Both the position numbers and the translations under genes were made by a program. From assembly GCA_028285465.1 (NCBI GenBank), contig JANQPD010000092.1, positions 1-64,000 on the forward strand: a stretch of DNA of 64,000 bases, read 5' to 3'. Positions 46,749 through 55,585 of this stretch are shown here, one piece after another; positions within the stretch are counted from its first letter, which is position 1, and the number at the start of each line of letters is the position of its first letter. The notes beneath the pieces were generated by a model. The model saw only the letters and a list, made by a program, of their open reading frames with translations. It made no database searches and was not told the DNA's origin. Origin of the DNA: Owenweeksia sp. (GTDB lineage Bacteria; Bacteroidota; Bacteroidia; Flavobacteriales; Schleiferiaceae).

Positions 46749-47429
46749 TTACAGAGCGCTGAGCTCTTCGTAAACACATTGCATCCCCGCACCGGCTTTC
46801 TCCCTGATGTGCCGCACTTCCCCGAGATCATGTGTAACTTCGGCCGGGTCAATCAACACAATATTCGCCTCAGGCCGCGCTAAATAAGCAAGTCCAGCGG
46901 CCGGATAAACACTCAGAGAGGTACCAACAATCAGCAAAAAGTCTGCTTCCCGCACCATTTTTTCCGCCACCGGCATTTGGGGAACGGATTCTCCGAACCA
47001 CACTATATGGGGCCTTAGCTGACTTCCTCTGGCACAGACATCTCCCATTTTCACCTCCCAGTGTCCCGCTTCGTACACCAGGGTATCGTCAACCGTGCTG
47101 CGTAGTTTTTTTAACTCTCCATGCAGATGAAGCACCCTGGTGCTGCCGGCCCGTTCATGAAAATCATCGATGTTTTGGGTTACCACCTGTACGCTGTGGT
47201 ATGCTTCAAGTTTGGCAATAAGCCGATGTGCCAGGTTTGGCTCACTTTCAAACAACTGTTTTCTGCGCTGATTGTAAAAGCGGGTAACAAGTTCCGGGTT
47301 TGCATGCCAGGCTTCCGGGGTGGCCACCTGGTATACATCGTACTCTTCCCAAAGCCCCCCGTTGTCGCGAAATGTCTTTAATCCGCTTTCTGCGCTTAGC
47401 CCCGCACCGGATAACACTACTATTTCCAT
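46749..47429 (-). CDS. SIR2-family NAD-dependent protein deacylase
   Basis: The ATG at 47429 starts right before the NAD-binding motif (MEIVVLSGAGLSAESGLKTF), giving 226 residues. A longer start at 47525 adds an unlikely leader. Family motifs are QNIDDFHERAG, the catalytic His in LHLHGEL, RPHIVWFGESVP and LIVGTSLSVYPAAGL. The four Cys that bind zinc in classical sirtuins are not present; only one Cys (DVCARG) occurs in that region. Sirtuins remove acyl groups from lysines using NAD. It is a single gene followed by an intrinsic terminator. Confidence 0.9.
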   Translation of the reverse strand: MEIVVLSGAGLSAESGLKTFRDNGGLWEEYDVYQVATPEAWHANPELVTRFYNQRRKQLFESEPNLAHRLIAKLEAYHSVQVVTQNIDDFHERAGSTRVLHLHGELKKLRSTVDDTLVYEAGHWEVKMGDVCARGSQLRPHIVWFGESVPQMPVAEKMVREADFLLIVGTSLSVYPAAGLAYLARPEANIVLIDPAEVTHDLGEVRHIREKAGAGMQCVYEELSAL

Positions 47430-47607
47430 ATCTTTGACATGTTTTCCAAATATGGGAATTTTTTGCAACAATGCACTGTTGAATACTTTATTTAAGTATA
47501 CTATTAAATATCTATTTCTCAGCACATTGCACCCCTACTAATTCTAGTAACCCTTAAAACCCCCTGTTTGGTTGACTTATTGCGTTAACGGTAACACATT
47601 TTAAACC

Positions 47608-47979
47608 ATGAGCGAACAAGGCAAAATTTTGATCGTAGATGATGAACCTCTAATCCGGGATGCGTTGGCTTTTAAACTAACCAAAGACGGCTACCAGGTG
47701 GATACCGCTGAAGATGGTGAAAAAGCCATTGAAATGGTAGAAGGCTCTACATACGACATTATCATATCCGATGTGATGATGCCTTTCGTGAGTGGCTTTG
47801 AACTGTTGAAAATTTTAAAAGAACGTGGAACAGAGGCACCAGTCCTCCTGCTTACTTCTTTGAATTCCGAAAACGCAGTTTTAAAGGCCTTTGATTTGGG
47901 TGCCGATGACTTTATGACGAAGCCCTTCAGCCCTAATGAGCTATCCGTACGGATCAAAAAGTTGATGAGTAAAAAGTAG
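47608..47979 (+). CDS. Stand-alone response regulator receiver protein
   Basis: The 123-residue single REC domain has acidic pocket Asp11/Asp12 (IVDDEPLIRD), phospho-acceptor Asp55 (IIISDVMMPF), Thr83 (LLTSLN) and Lys105 (FMTKPFSP). There is no output domain, so like CheY it must act by binding another protein. It is followed after 30 bases by a HEAT-repeat membrane protein and a GT2 synthase on the same strand; these are likely targets or co-regulated partners. No kinase gene is adjacent. Confidence 0.92.
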   Translation: MSEQGKILIVDDEPLIRDALAFKLTKDGYQVDTAEDGEKAIEMVEGSTYDIIISDVMMPFVSGFELLKILKERGTEAPVLLLTSLNSENAVLKAFDLGADDFMTKPFSPNELSVRIKKLMSKK

Positions 47980-48009
47980 GGGAAAGTGTCTATGCGCCAC
48001 GCATAGATA

Positions 48010-49122
48010 ATGAAACGATTTTTCACACAGGCTTATTACTATTTTTTAGCCCAGGAGCCCAGGTATCAGGTGGCCATTATTATGGTGATCCTGTTGCTGC
48101 TACTTAGTGTAGTGCTCATCTTTATTGTGCTGAGAGAACGTACCCGCAAAGCTTTTTACGAATCGCGCAGTAAGCGCCTGCGCAACCGTATTGAGCCCAT
48201 CGTGCAGGAAATCGTTTTTGGCAACCTGGTAAACGGCAGGTTAAACAACGCCATACGCAAGCTCAACCGGAGCATTTCCTCGGGCAACAAAAGCATCAAC
48301 CACGAGATCCTGAACGACCTTATGGTGTACTACCACCGCAACATCGGAGGGGAAAGTGCCCAGAAACTCGAATCCATTTACCGCCATGTAAACCTGAAAG
48401 ATGAACGCCTTGAACTGGTAAAAAAAGGAGACTGGGCCGTACGTTCAAAAGCCATTACCGACCTGGGCACCATGAATATGCGCGAAGCCCTTTTTGAAGT
48501 ACTCCAGTATGCAGACGACCGCAATGAATACGTACGTAACGAGGCGCAGTACGCGGCCGTAAAACTGGGGGGCATCAAGGCTTTGTCCTTTTTAGACCAT
48601 ATCAAAGAACCCATCAGCGAATGGCAACAAATACGCTTGCTCGATGAATGCCTGAAGTTTGAATATCACCTTTTGCAGCGCATCGAAGACTGGATGCGCT
48701 CCGACAATGACTCAGTAGTGTTCTTTGCCCTCAAAGTAGTACGCAATGCCAACCAGTACCAGGGTTCCCAAACCATCACCAAACTATTTACACACAAAAA
48801 CCAACGCATACAGGTTAAGGCCTTGCAAACCAGTGTTGACCTAGGTCTAAAAGAACACCTGGCCGAAATGCTTGGCCGCTATCAAAAAGCAAATACCGAT
48901 ATTCGGGTGGTAATTATTCGTGCCATTGGTGAGTTGGGCGATGCTTCTTATTTACCATTTTTGCAGGAAATAGTGGAAAAGAGCAAAGAGTACAAGGAGG
49001 TAATGGAGGCGGCTGAAGCATTAAAGCGGCTGGGCCATAAATCCCTTTTGGCGGATATGCGCGAAACATTGAGAGACAATAACCGTAAGATCGTAGAACA
49101 CGCATTGGATGAACGAATTTGA
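48010..49122 (+). CDS. Membrane-anchored HEAT-repeat protein
   Basis: The 370-residue product has one N-terminal membrane helix at about residues 22-42 (VAIIMVILLLLLSVVLIFIV), a basic stretch, and then HEAT-like helical repeats to the end (AVRSKAITDLGTMNMREALF, EYVRNEAQYAAVKLGGIKAL, DIRVVIIRAIGELGDASYLP). HEAT arrays are protein-binding scaffolds. The last 14 bases overlap the start of the GT2 gene, so the two are translationally coupled and their products probably interact. I infer a scaffold linking the receiver protein to the synthase. Confidence 0.85.
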   Translation: MKRFFTQAYYYFLAQEPRYQVAIIMVILLLLLSVVLIFIVLRERTRKAFYESRSKRLRNRIEPIVQEIVFGNLVNGRLNNAIRKLNRSISSGNKSINHEILNDLMVYYHRNIGGESAQKLESIYRHVNLKDERLELVKKGDWAVRSKAITDLGTMNMREALFEVLQYADDRNEYVRNEAQYAAVKLGGIKALSFLDHIKEPISEWQQIRLLDECLKFEYHLLQRIEDWMRSDNDSVVFFALKVVRNANQYQGSQTITKLFTHKNQRIQVKALQTSVDLGLKEHLAEMLGRYQKANTDIRVVIIRAIGELGDASYLPFLQEIVEKSKEYKEVMEAAEALKRLGHKSLLADMRETLRDNNRKIVEHALDERI

Positions 49123-50596
49123 TACACAGTTTAGTTTCGTTGACATAATCGTTTATGTTTTCTACATCCTGGTGTATACCTACACCATTGCCGTAATGGG
49201 CTCCTACCTGTTCCTGGGTATTCTTTCCAGTATATTTGCCCGCAAATACCTGCGTAAAAACACCTTTACCGATTACCTGAAGATCCTGCAAAGTCCCGAA
49301 GCTCCTTCGGTGAGTATTCTGGCCCCGGCTTATAACGAAGAGCACAGTATTATTGAGAATGCCCGTTCCCTGCTTTCCGTGCGTTATCCAAACTACGAAG
49401 TGATCATCATTAATGACGGTAGCCGGGACCGCACCCTGGTGAAGCTTATAGAAGAATACGAGATGGAGAAGGTAAACTTTGCCATCCATACACAGCTTAA
49501 GACCTCTAAGGTAAAGGCAGTGTATAAATCCAAGAATCCTGCTCACCAAAACCTTATTGTAGTTGATAAAGAGAACGGAGGTAAATCTGATGCTTTGAAC
49601 GTAGGCATCAATGTTTCTTCTAAAGATTACACCCTAAACATTGATGTGGACTGCATCATGGAAGAAGACTGTCTGCTGAAACTCATGAAACCTTTCCTGG
49701 AGGAAACGGATGTGGAAGTGATCGCCACGGGGGGTGTGGTACGCATCGCCAATAACTGCAAGGTGGAGAGGGGGCGTATAACCGAAGTAAACGTTCCCAA
49801 TACACTCATCGCCCGCTTCCAGACGCTGGAATATTTAAGGGCCTTTTTGCTGGGCCGGGTAGCCTGGGGGTCTATGGATGGCCTCCTGCTCATAAGTGGT
49901 GCCATTGGGGTTTTCCAGAAAAAACTGGTGATCGATGCCGGGGGCTATGACGTACACACCATCGGGGAAGACATGGAGCTGGTGGTACGCATCCGAAGGT
50001 ATGCCCGCACACATCACCTGAAGTACAAAGTTGCTTTTGTACCGGACCCTTTGTGCTGGACTGAAGTTCCCGAAAGTTGGGGCAACCTGCGCAAACAACG
50101 CAACCGCTGGGCGCGTGGAACCATTGAAACACTCCTCAACCACAAGGTGCTGTTCCTAAACCCTTTCTTTGGAAAAATCGGGCTTATCGCCTACCCCTAT
50201 TGGGTTTTCTTTGAGTGGCTGGCGCCTATCATTGAGTTTATCGGCATCATTCTCTTGATCGTATTCAGCCTTATAGGGGTGATCAACGCGCCCTTTCTCT
50301 ACCTGATGATTTTTATCATATACGGGTTTACCGTATCCTTTACAGTAGGTACTATATACATTGAAGAAGTTACCTACTTCCAGTATAAAAAAAGACGGCA
50401 GTTGTTGTCCCTGATGGTTGCGGGAATACTGGAACCCATTCTGTATCATCCCTATACCGTTTTTTGCGCAATCGGGGGAAACTGGGATTACTTTTTTGAA
50501 GGTAAGAAAAGCTGGGGTGGAATGAAGCGCGTTGGTTTTAACCGGCCCGGCAGCAAACAGGCCAGGGACGAGAAGCGAGCCATGAAATCGGTCTAG
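49109..50596 (+). CDS. Membrane glycosyltransferase family 2 (PgaC/BcsA-like processive synthase)
   Basis: The 495-residue product has an N-terminal membrane helix (IVYVFYILVYTYTIAVMGSY). The GT2 catalytic domain has ILAPAYNEEHSI, VIIINDGSRDRT, the acidic motif IDVDCIMEED and the processive signature QRNRWARG. At least three C-terminal helices follow (EWLAPIIEFIGIILLIVFSL). This layout is that of inner-membrane beta-polysaccharide synthases such as PgaC. It is the third gene of the receiver-HEAT-GT2 operon, convergent with the SPOR-tailed protein at 50732. The sugar donor cannot be read from sequence. Confidence 0.9.
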   Translation: MNEFDTQFSFVDIIVYVFYILVYTYTIAVMGSYLFLGILSSIFARKYLRKNTFTDYLKILQSPEAPSVSILAPAYNEEHSIIENARSLLSVRYPNYEVIIINDGSRDRTLVKLIEEYEMEKVNFAIHTQLKTSKVKAVYKSKNPAHQNLIVVDKENGGKSDALNVGINVSSKDYTLNIDVDCIMEEDCLLKLMKPFLEETDVEVIATGGVVRIANNCKVERGRITEVNVPNTLIARFQTLEYLRAFLLGRVAWGSMDGLLLISGAIGVFQKKLVIDAGGYDVHTIGEDMELVVRIRRYARTHHLKYKVAFVPDPLCWTEVPESWGNLRKQRNRWARGTIETLLNHKVLFLNPFFGKIGLIAYPYWVFFEWLAPIIEFIGIILLIVFSLIGVINAPFLYLMIFIIYGFTVSFTVGTIYIEEVTYFQYKKRRQLLSLMVAGILEPILYHPYTVFCAIGGNWDYFFEGKKSWGGMKRVGFNRPGSKQARDEKRAMKSV

Positions 50597-50672
50597 CAGC
50601 TCAGACACTACTACATCCGGTAATCTGCTCTCCTTGCGAACTAGCCGCTTCCTTTATACAAAAAGAACCCGG

Positions 50673-50693
50673 CCGCTTATCCAAAATAAGCGG
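50673..50693 (-). terminator. Possible terminator of the 50732-52780 gene
   Basis: A perfect 8-bp stem CCGCTTAT / ATAAGCGG has a 5-base loop. On the minus strand a TTCTTTTTG stretch follows within about 15 bases. It lies in the convergent interval. Confidence 0.45.
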
Positions 50694-50731
50694 AGGGACA
50701 AATTGCAGCGCCTCCTGTAATTGTAATCCTT

Positions 50732-52780
50732 TTAGAAATTGGCGATCCAGGCTTTGGGATAGGTGGCCTGTACCTCATTTAAGGCTGTTTGTGCTTCTCT
50801 GAGGTTGTTGAAATTACCCAGCACTACGCGATAACTATTTACTTTCGATACATAAACAACACGGGCATCCAAATTTCGGGCGGCAACAAACTCCTGTGCA
50901 GCAGTCCGGTTGTCCAGGCTTGCCAGCACTACCTTCCAACCAGCAGTCATCGCAGGGGTACTTCCCGTTTCCTGCCGCGGTGTTGAAGGAGGTGTTTCCA
51001 CAGGTTTAGGTTTAACCTCCTCTTGTTCTTCTGGCTGCTCTGCCGGTTCTTCTTCCTGTTTATCGGCCGGTGGTGTCTCTTTTTGCATAGGAACAGCTTT
51101 CGGCGCACTATAATTCATTTTCCTTCCCCCTACGTGGTAGCGACTCGGTTTTGCAGAAGAAGGCATTTCCCTTGTTTCGCTTGCTTCGGGTATGATTTCC
51201 TCTTTCTCCTTTTCCTCCTGTGCAGGTTTTTCCGCACGCACTTTTTGATTATAAGCATTTATACTATCCTGCTTACGTTGTTCGGCCTCTCTCCTTTTCC
51301 TGCGTTGCACGGCTAAGCGGTCCTGCTCTGCTTCAAACTCTTTTTTGCGTTGCTCTTCCGCTTCTTCCTCTGAGGGTGCTTCCTCTACATCTCGTAAGAA
51401 AATTGGATTTCCCTCGTCATCCCTCGGGATTTCCTCGTCATATTCACTTTCCTCGCTAAAAATAGCGCTATTTCTTATGTCGGAACCATATACAGTATTC
51501 GGGTTATAGGAGATCCGGTCCGTTTCATCGCCAATCTGTGGCCTGCGGTAACCATAGCGCCTGTAAAAGCGCACATACTTAGGGTACCTTTCAATAGGCC
51601 GCAGCGTATCCCGGTCAATTTTCCCTTCCCTTTCCATAAGAAGATAATCGTCAATAATCTTAGTTACCATTGGCCGGTAATACTCCCAAAAAAACTTCTT
51701 CCGGTCCAGGGGGTCTGTATTGTTGTAAAAGAGCTTGCGGAGGTATTCCACGCCCTTGAAGTAGGCCAGCCCAAAAGGTATGGGGTTATCTGAAAAATCT
51801 CCGCAAAAGTAATATTTGAGGCTTTCGTCCAGGTCTCCGATCACCGCCGGGAACTCTTTTGGAATATGGTGAAAACCCAAACTCGAATCGCCCCGTTCGT
51901 TGGTATGCAATTTATAAGTAGCATACACATTATCCGGGTTTTGAGAAAAAGTAATGTCGAACCAGAACGGGTAACGTACATAGTCAGGCACATTATACTT
52001 CTCCTGGTACACAGGTGGCGTATTGATAATAGGCACCTCATGCCTTAAATGTTTTTCCAGTTCGAGCACTACGATCTTCTCTGTTTCGTGGATCAGCACA
52101 ATACCCGGTATATCTTCAAAATCAAACTTGCGGTCGTAATAGCGCTCATGCAAGCGTCTCATCCATCTTGGGATATCTGGGTTTTCAAGTGTGTCAAGAG
52201 AGTGGTAATACCTACCCGTCCAACCGGAAAAATCGATCCCCAACAGGTTCTCCACGTTTTCGCGTACCCTGATGGGAGTAGGCGAGGCAATAGTGTTAAA
52301 CTCACTTAACAACAGCTTGCGCTGCCTGAACATCTTTGCCATAAACAGGTAATCCTGGTTGAAAAGCCCCCCGTATACTTTAGGAGAACGCTCATTGATG
52401 TCTCTTCCTTTGTACCATTCGTTTTGGTAAATGCCGTAAGCGTCCGTAAAATAGACCGCATCGTAGTAACCCGCCATGCTGTCTAACCCCATACGGCTAA
52501 AGGGGGTCAGATCCTTTATTTGGTATTCGGGCCGATTTACAGGAAAAAACCCGTAATAATCGTCTGCGATGTCATATTGTGAACCGCTCGGTTTTGTAAA
52601 CTTCTCGTGGGTAAGTACCCAATTTAAGCTACGGTGCTCTTCACCGGAGGCAGTGAGCACGGTCTTATCCAGGATCAGGGTCTTCACCGTTTCCTTTGGC
52701 CAGAAAAACCAAACCAGGAAGCTCCAAAAAGGGATCAGGATGATAATGAAGAAAAGTAGCTTTCTACCTACGTACCTCAA
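50732..52780 (-). CDS. Conserved membrane-anchored protein with C-terminal SPOR domain
   Basis: The 682-residue product has an N-terminal membrane helix (LLFFIIILIPFWSFLVWFFW). A globular region of about 420 residues follows (LILDKTVLTASGEEHRSLNW, ADDYYGFFPVNRP, LFNQDYLFMAKMFRQRKLLL, LLGIDFSGWTGRYYHSLDTL). I have seen this region in uncharacterised proteins next to GT2 polysaccharide synthases, but its activity is unknown to me. A Glu/Lys/Pro-rich, partly coiled-coil linker (residues 460-600) leads to a SPOR domain in the last 75 residues (GWKVVLASLDNRTAAQEFVA). It converges on the receiver-HEAT-GT2 operon and is probably part of the same envelope polysaccharide process. Confidence 0.75.
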   Translation of the reverse strand: MRYVGRKLLFFIIILIPFWSFLVWFFWPKETVKTLILDKTVLTASGEEHRSLNWVLTHEKFTKPSGSQYDIADDYYGFFPVNRPEYQIKDLTPFSRMGLDSMAGYYDAVYFTDAYGIYQNEWYKGRDINERSPKVYGGLFNQDYLFMAKMFRQRKLLLSEFNTIASPTPIRVRENVENLLGIDFSGWTGRYYHSLDTLENPDIPRWMRRLHERYYDRKFDFEDIPGIVLIHETEKIVVLELEKHLRHEVPIINTPPVYQEKYNVPDYVRYPFWFDITFSQNPDNVYATYKLHTNERGDSSLGFHHIPKEFPAVIGDLDESLKYYFCGDFSDNPIPFGLAYFKGVEYLRKLFYNNTDPLDRKKFFWEYYRPMVTKIIDDYLLMEREGKIDRDTLRPIERYPKYVRFYRRYGYRRPQIGDETDRISYNPNTVYGSDIRNSAIFSEESEYDEEIPRDDEGNPIFLRDVEEAPSEEEAEEQRKKEFEAEQDRLAVQRRKRREAEQRKQDSINAYNQKVRAEKPAQEEKEKEEIIPEASETREMPSSAKPSRYHVGGRKMNYSAPKAVPMQKETPPADKQEEEPAEQPEEQEEVKPKPVETPPSTPRQETGSTPAMTAGWKVVLASLDNRTAAQEFVAARNLDARVVYVSKVNSYRVVLGNFNNLREAQTALNEVQATYPKAWIANF

Positions 52781-52834
52781 AACAAGAAATCTTTATCTTA
52801 AAAAACCAGCTTAAACACATTTTTAGCCAGGAGT

Positions 52835-52842
52835 TCAAAACT
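52835..52842 (-). promoter_or_regulatory. Candidate -7 box for the SPOR-tailed protein gene
   Basis: The minus strand reads TAGTTTTG, an exact TAnnTTTG match, 54 bases upstream of the ATG. Confidence 0.4.
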
Positions 52843-52932
52843 ACTATATTAATACCAAGCTTGCTTTTTAATTTTCGATAAGCTGATGGCAAAAGCGGTT
52901 GTGGCGTTTTTTTGATTAACGAGCTTTTAACC

Positions 52933-52961
52933 TTTGCAGGGTACAAAATTTACTAATTTAG
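52933..52961 (+). promoter_or_regulatory. Candidate promoter for the ftsX operon
   Basis: TTTG at 52933-52936 and TAATTTAG at 52954-52961 (seven of eight to TAnnTTTG) are separated by 17 bases, shortly before the ATG at 52975. Confidence 0.35.
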
Positions 52962-52974
52962 CCCGCTGAGACAC

Positions 52975-53853
52975 ATGAAGAATTCGTTCGAAAAATTTAA
53001 CCGCAAGCGTTTACGCACCGCCTATCTGTCTGTAGTAATCAGCATCTCGCTGGTGCTCTTTGTTTTAGGCGCTTTCGGTTTTTTAGTGATCAACGCGGGT
53101 AATATTGCCCGCCAGGTACGCGAGAATTTTTCTTTTAGTGTGATGCTGAAGAATGACGCCTCACCTGTTGAGGTGAAACAGTTTCAAAAAGAGCTGGAGC
53201 TTAGCCCTTATGTCAAGAACACGGAATATATAAGTAAGGAGGAAGCTGCTGAATTACTCAAAGAAGACCTCGATGAGGAGTTTGTCGACTTTTTGGGGTA
53301 CAACCCATTGATGAACGCCATCGACATTCACCTGAAGGCCGAATATGTAAATACCGAACAGCTCACCTTTATGGAAAAAGAGTTCCTCCAAAAGGACTTT
53401 GTACGTGAAGTGGTATACGATCGCCCGTTGATCCAGCTTATGAACGACAATATCGAGCGCATCGGCATTGTTTTGATAGCCGGTTTTCTGCTGCTTACCT
53501 TAATTGCCATTGGCTTGATAAACAGTTCTATCCGCCTGGGCATTTATTCCAAACGTTTCACTATAAAAACCATGCAGTTGGTGGGGGCCACCAAGGGGTT
53601 TATCCGTAAGCCCTTTATCTTTAAAAGTATACAACACGGCTTTTTGGGTGCATTGATTGCTTCCGGCCTTCTCTACACAAGCCTGTATTACCTCGATCAG
53701 AACATACCCGATCTGAAAGCAGCGCAAAATCTCAACATATTGCTCCTAGTTTTTTCATTTTTAGTACTTATCGGCATGTTTATTTCTATGAGCTGTACTT
53801 TCTTTGCCATGAAGAAGTATTTGCGCCTTAAAACGGATCAACTTTATTTTTAA
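52975..53853 (+). CDS. ftsX: FtsX-family cell division permease
   Basis: The 292-residue product has an N-terminal helix (YLSVVISISLVLFVLGAFGF) and a periplasmic domain of about 120 residues. Three C-terminal helices follow, near 162-184, 215-235 and 255-280, as in FtsX. FtsX with the ATPase FtsE transmits signals across the inner membrane to activate peptidoglycan hydrolases during division. The ABC partner gene is not in the window. It starts the ftsX-DUF3098-uppP-truB block, with 7 bases to the next gene. Confidence 0.92.
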   Translation: MKNSFEKFNRKRLRTAYLSVVISISLVLFVLGAFGFLVINAGNIARQVRENFSFSVMLKNDASPVEVKQFQKELELSPYVKNTEYISKEEAAELLKEDLDEEFVDFLGYNPLMNAIDIHLKAEYVNTEQLTFMEKEFLQKDFVREVVYDRPLIQLMNDNIERIGIVLIAGFLLLTLIAIGLINSSIRLGIYSKRFTIKTMQLVGATKGFIRKPFIFKSIQHGFLGALIASGLLYTSLYYLDQNIPDLKAAQNLNILLLVFSFLVLIGMFISMSCTFFAMKKYLRLKTDQLYF

Positions 53854-53860
53854 ACCAGTT

Positions 53861-54082
53861 ATGGAAAAGCAAACCTTTATTTTCGGTAAAAAGAATTACA
53901 TCCTTATGATTGGCGGTATCGCCCTGATGGTGTTGGGGTATATCCTGATGGCAGGAGGGGGCAGTGATGATCCGGAAGTCTTCAACCCCGCTATTTTTTC
54001 ATTTCAGCGCATTGGCCTGGCTCCTTTATTGGTAGTGGCCGGTCTTGTTTTGGAAGTATATGCCATCATGACTAAAGACTGA
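53861..54082 (+). CDS. DUF3098 small membrane protein
   Basis: The 73-residue product has two membrane helices (YILMIGGIALMVLGYILMAG and GLAPLLVVAGLVLEVYAIM) separated by a short acidic loop (GGSDDPEVFNPAIFSF). The size and sequence match the Bacteroidota DUF3098 family, commonly found between ftsX and uppP. Function is unknown; the location suggests an accessory role in envelope biogenesis. The gap to uppP is 2 bases. Confidence 0.9.
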   Translation: MEKQTFIFGKKNYILMIGGIALMVLGYILMAGGGSDDPEVFNPAIFSFQRIGLAPLLVVAGLVLEVYAIMTKD

Positions 54083-54084
54083 AC

Positions 54085-54885
54085 ATGGGGAAATTAGAAG
54101 CCCTGATCCTGGGCGTTATTCAGGGGCTTACCGAGTTTTTACCGGTAAGCAGCAGCGGCCATTTGGAACTTGCCAAAGCCCTTTTAGGGGATAAAAGCAT
54201 TCCGCAGGAATCTCTGCTTTTTACAGTGGTTCTTCATTTTGCTACCGCTTTGGCTACTATGGTAGTTTACCGCAACGAGATCGGGCAGATCTTCAAAGGC
54301 CTTTTCAAGTTTAAGAACAACGAAGAATTTCAGTTTAGCCTGAAGATCGTTATCTCCATGATACCGGCCACCCTCATCGGGTTATTTTTTGAGGAAGAAA
54401 TAGAGCAGCTCTTCGATAAAAATGTATTGTTGGTGGGCCTGATGCTTTTGGTAACCGGTCTCTTACTCCTGTTTGCCAACAACGCAAAGTTTGGCAATAA
54501 GAAAGTGAGCAAACAGGGAGCACTCATCATAGGACTCGCACAGGCCATTGCCATTATGCCCGGCATCAGCCGTTCCGGAGCCACCATTTCTACCTCCATT
54601 CTCCTGGGTGTAACCCGCGAAAAGGCCGCCCGTTTTTCTTTTCTTATGGTTGTGCCCCTTATCCTGGGTAAAGTAGCCAAAGACATTTTAGACGGTGCTT
54701 TTGCCGCAGAAGTTACACATCCCCTGAGCCTGGCTGTAGGCTTTGTGGCTGCCTTTTTTACGGGTTTATGGGCTTGTACCTGGATGATCGATATTGTAAA
54801 GCGCAGCAATCTGAATTATTTCTCGCTCTACTGTTTTGTGGTGGGCATACTGGCGATATTAAGTACTTTTTTAATTGTTGACTGA
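54085..54885 (+). CDS. uppP: Undecaprenyl-diphosphate phosphatase UppP (BacA)
   Basis: The 266-residue polytopic product has the two family motifs: GLTEFLPVSSSGHLELA near residue 15, with the catalytic Glu and Ser/His, and PGISRSGATIS near residue 157. It dephosphorylates undecaprenyl diphosphate to recycle the lipid carrier for peptidoglycan and polysaccharide synthesis, and confers bacitracin tolerance. Its end overlaps the truB start by 11 bases. Confidence 0.97.
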   Translation: MGKLEALILGVIQGLTEFLPVSSSGHLELAKALLGDKSIPQESLLFTVVLHFATALATMVVYRNEIGQIFKGLFKFKNNEEFQFSLKIVISMIPATLIGLFFEEEIEQLFDKNVLLVGLMLLVTGLLLLFANNAKFGNKKVSKQGALIIGLAQAIAIMPGISRSGATISTSILLGVTREKAARFSFLMVVPLILGKVAKDILDGAFAAEVTHPLSLAVGFVAAFFTGLWACTWMIDIVKRSNLNYFSLYCFVVGILAILSTFLIVD

Positions 54886-55585
54886 TCCATCCGCTCAGCT
54901 CTTTTTAGATGGCCAGGTGCTGCTCATAGACAAGCCCTTGCAGTGGACCAGTTTTGACGCAGTAAATAAGATCCGCTACGCCATACGAAAAACGTTCTCC
55001 CTTAAAAAGATAAAAGTAGGACATGCCGGCACCCTGGATCCCTTGGCCACCGGTTTGCTTATTATCTGTACAGGTCGTGAGACTAAAAACATTGTCCGGT
55101 ACATGGGGCAGGAGAAAGAATACACCGGTACGATACACCTGGGTAGCACTACACCCAGCTACGATCTGGAAACAAAGCCGGACCGGCACTTTCCAACCGA
55201 GCATATCGACCACGCACTGCTCACTAAAACAGCCAGACTATTTGAAGGCGAGATTGAACAGCGTCCCCCTATTTTTTCTGCCATCAAAAAGGAAGGCAAA
55301 AAGGCCTACGAAGCGGCCCGCGCTGGAGAAGAGATCGTGCTCAATGCCCGAAGCATTCACATCCGGGAGTTTTCCATAACGGCATTTAAGGGGAGCGAAG
55401 TGCAATTTAAAGTACGCTGCAGCAAGGGTACCTACATACGTAGCCTGGCGCATGATTTTGGAAAAGCGCTACAAAGCGGGGCACACTTAAGCAGCCTGCG
55501 CCGAACTGCTATAGGGAACTTTAAGGTTGAAGATGCCCTGGTGCCGGATGCTTTCGTAGAAAAGCTGGTTAAAGGCAATACTTAA
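54875..55585 (+). CDS. truB: tRNA pseudouridine(55) synthase TruB
   Basis: The 236-residue product has the TruB motif GQVLLIDKPLQWTSFDAV and the catalytic Asp in VGHAGTLDPLATGLLI. RPPIFSAIKKEGKKAYEAAR and the C-terminal KGTYIRSLAHDFG are also present. It modifies U55 in the T-loop of tRNAs. An in-frame TAA at 54872-54874 forces the start to a TTG at 54875 or 54878, both inside the end of uppP, indicating translational coupling and low initiation strength. The 3' end overlaps the convergent gene at 55582. Confidence 0.94.
   Translation: MLTDPSAQLFLDGQVLLIDKPLQWTSFDAVNKIRYAIRKTFSLKKIKVGHAGTLDPLATGLLIICTGRETKNIVRYMGQEKEYTGTIHLGSTTPSYDLETKPDRHFPTEHIDHALLTKTARLFEGEIEQRPPIFSAIKKEGKKAYEAARAGEEIVLNARSIHIREFSITAFKGSEVQFKVRCSKGTYIRSLAHDFGKALQSGAHLSSLRRTAIGNFKVEDALVPDAFVEKLVKGNT

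Noticed and set aside
47608-50596. Cyclic-di-GMP control of the GT2 synthase
   Set aside because: No PilZ, GGDEF or EAL motif is visible in these genes.
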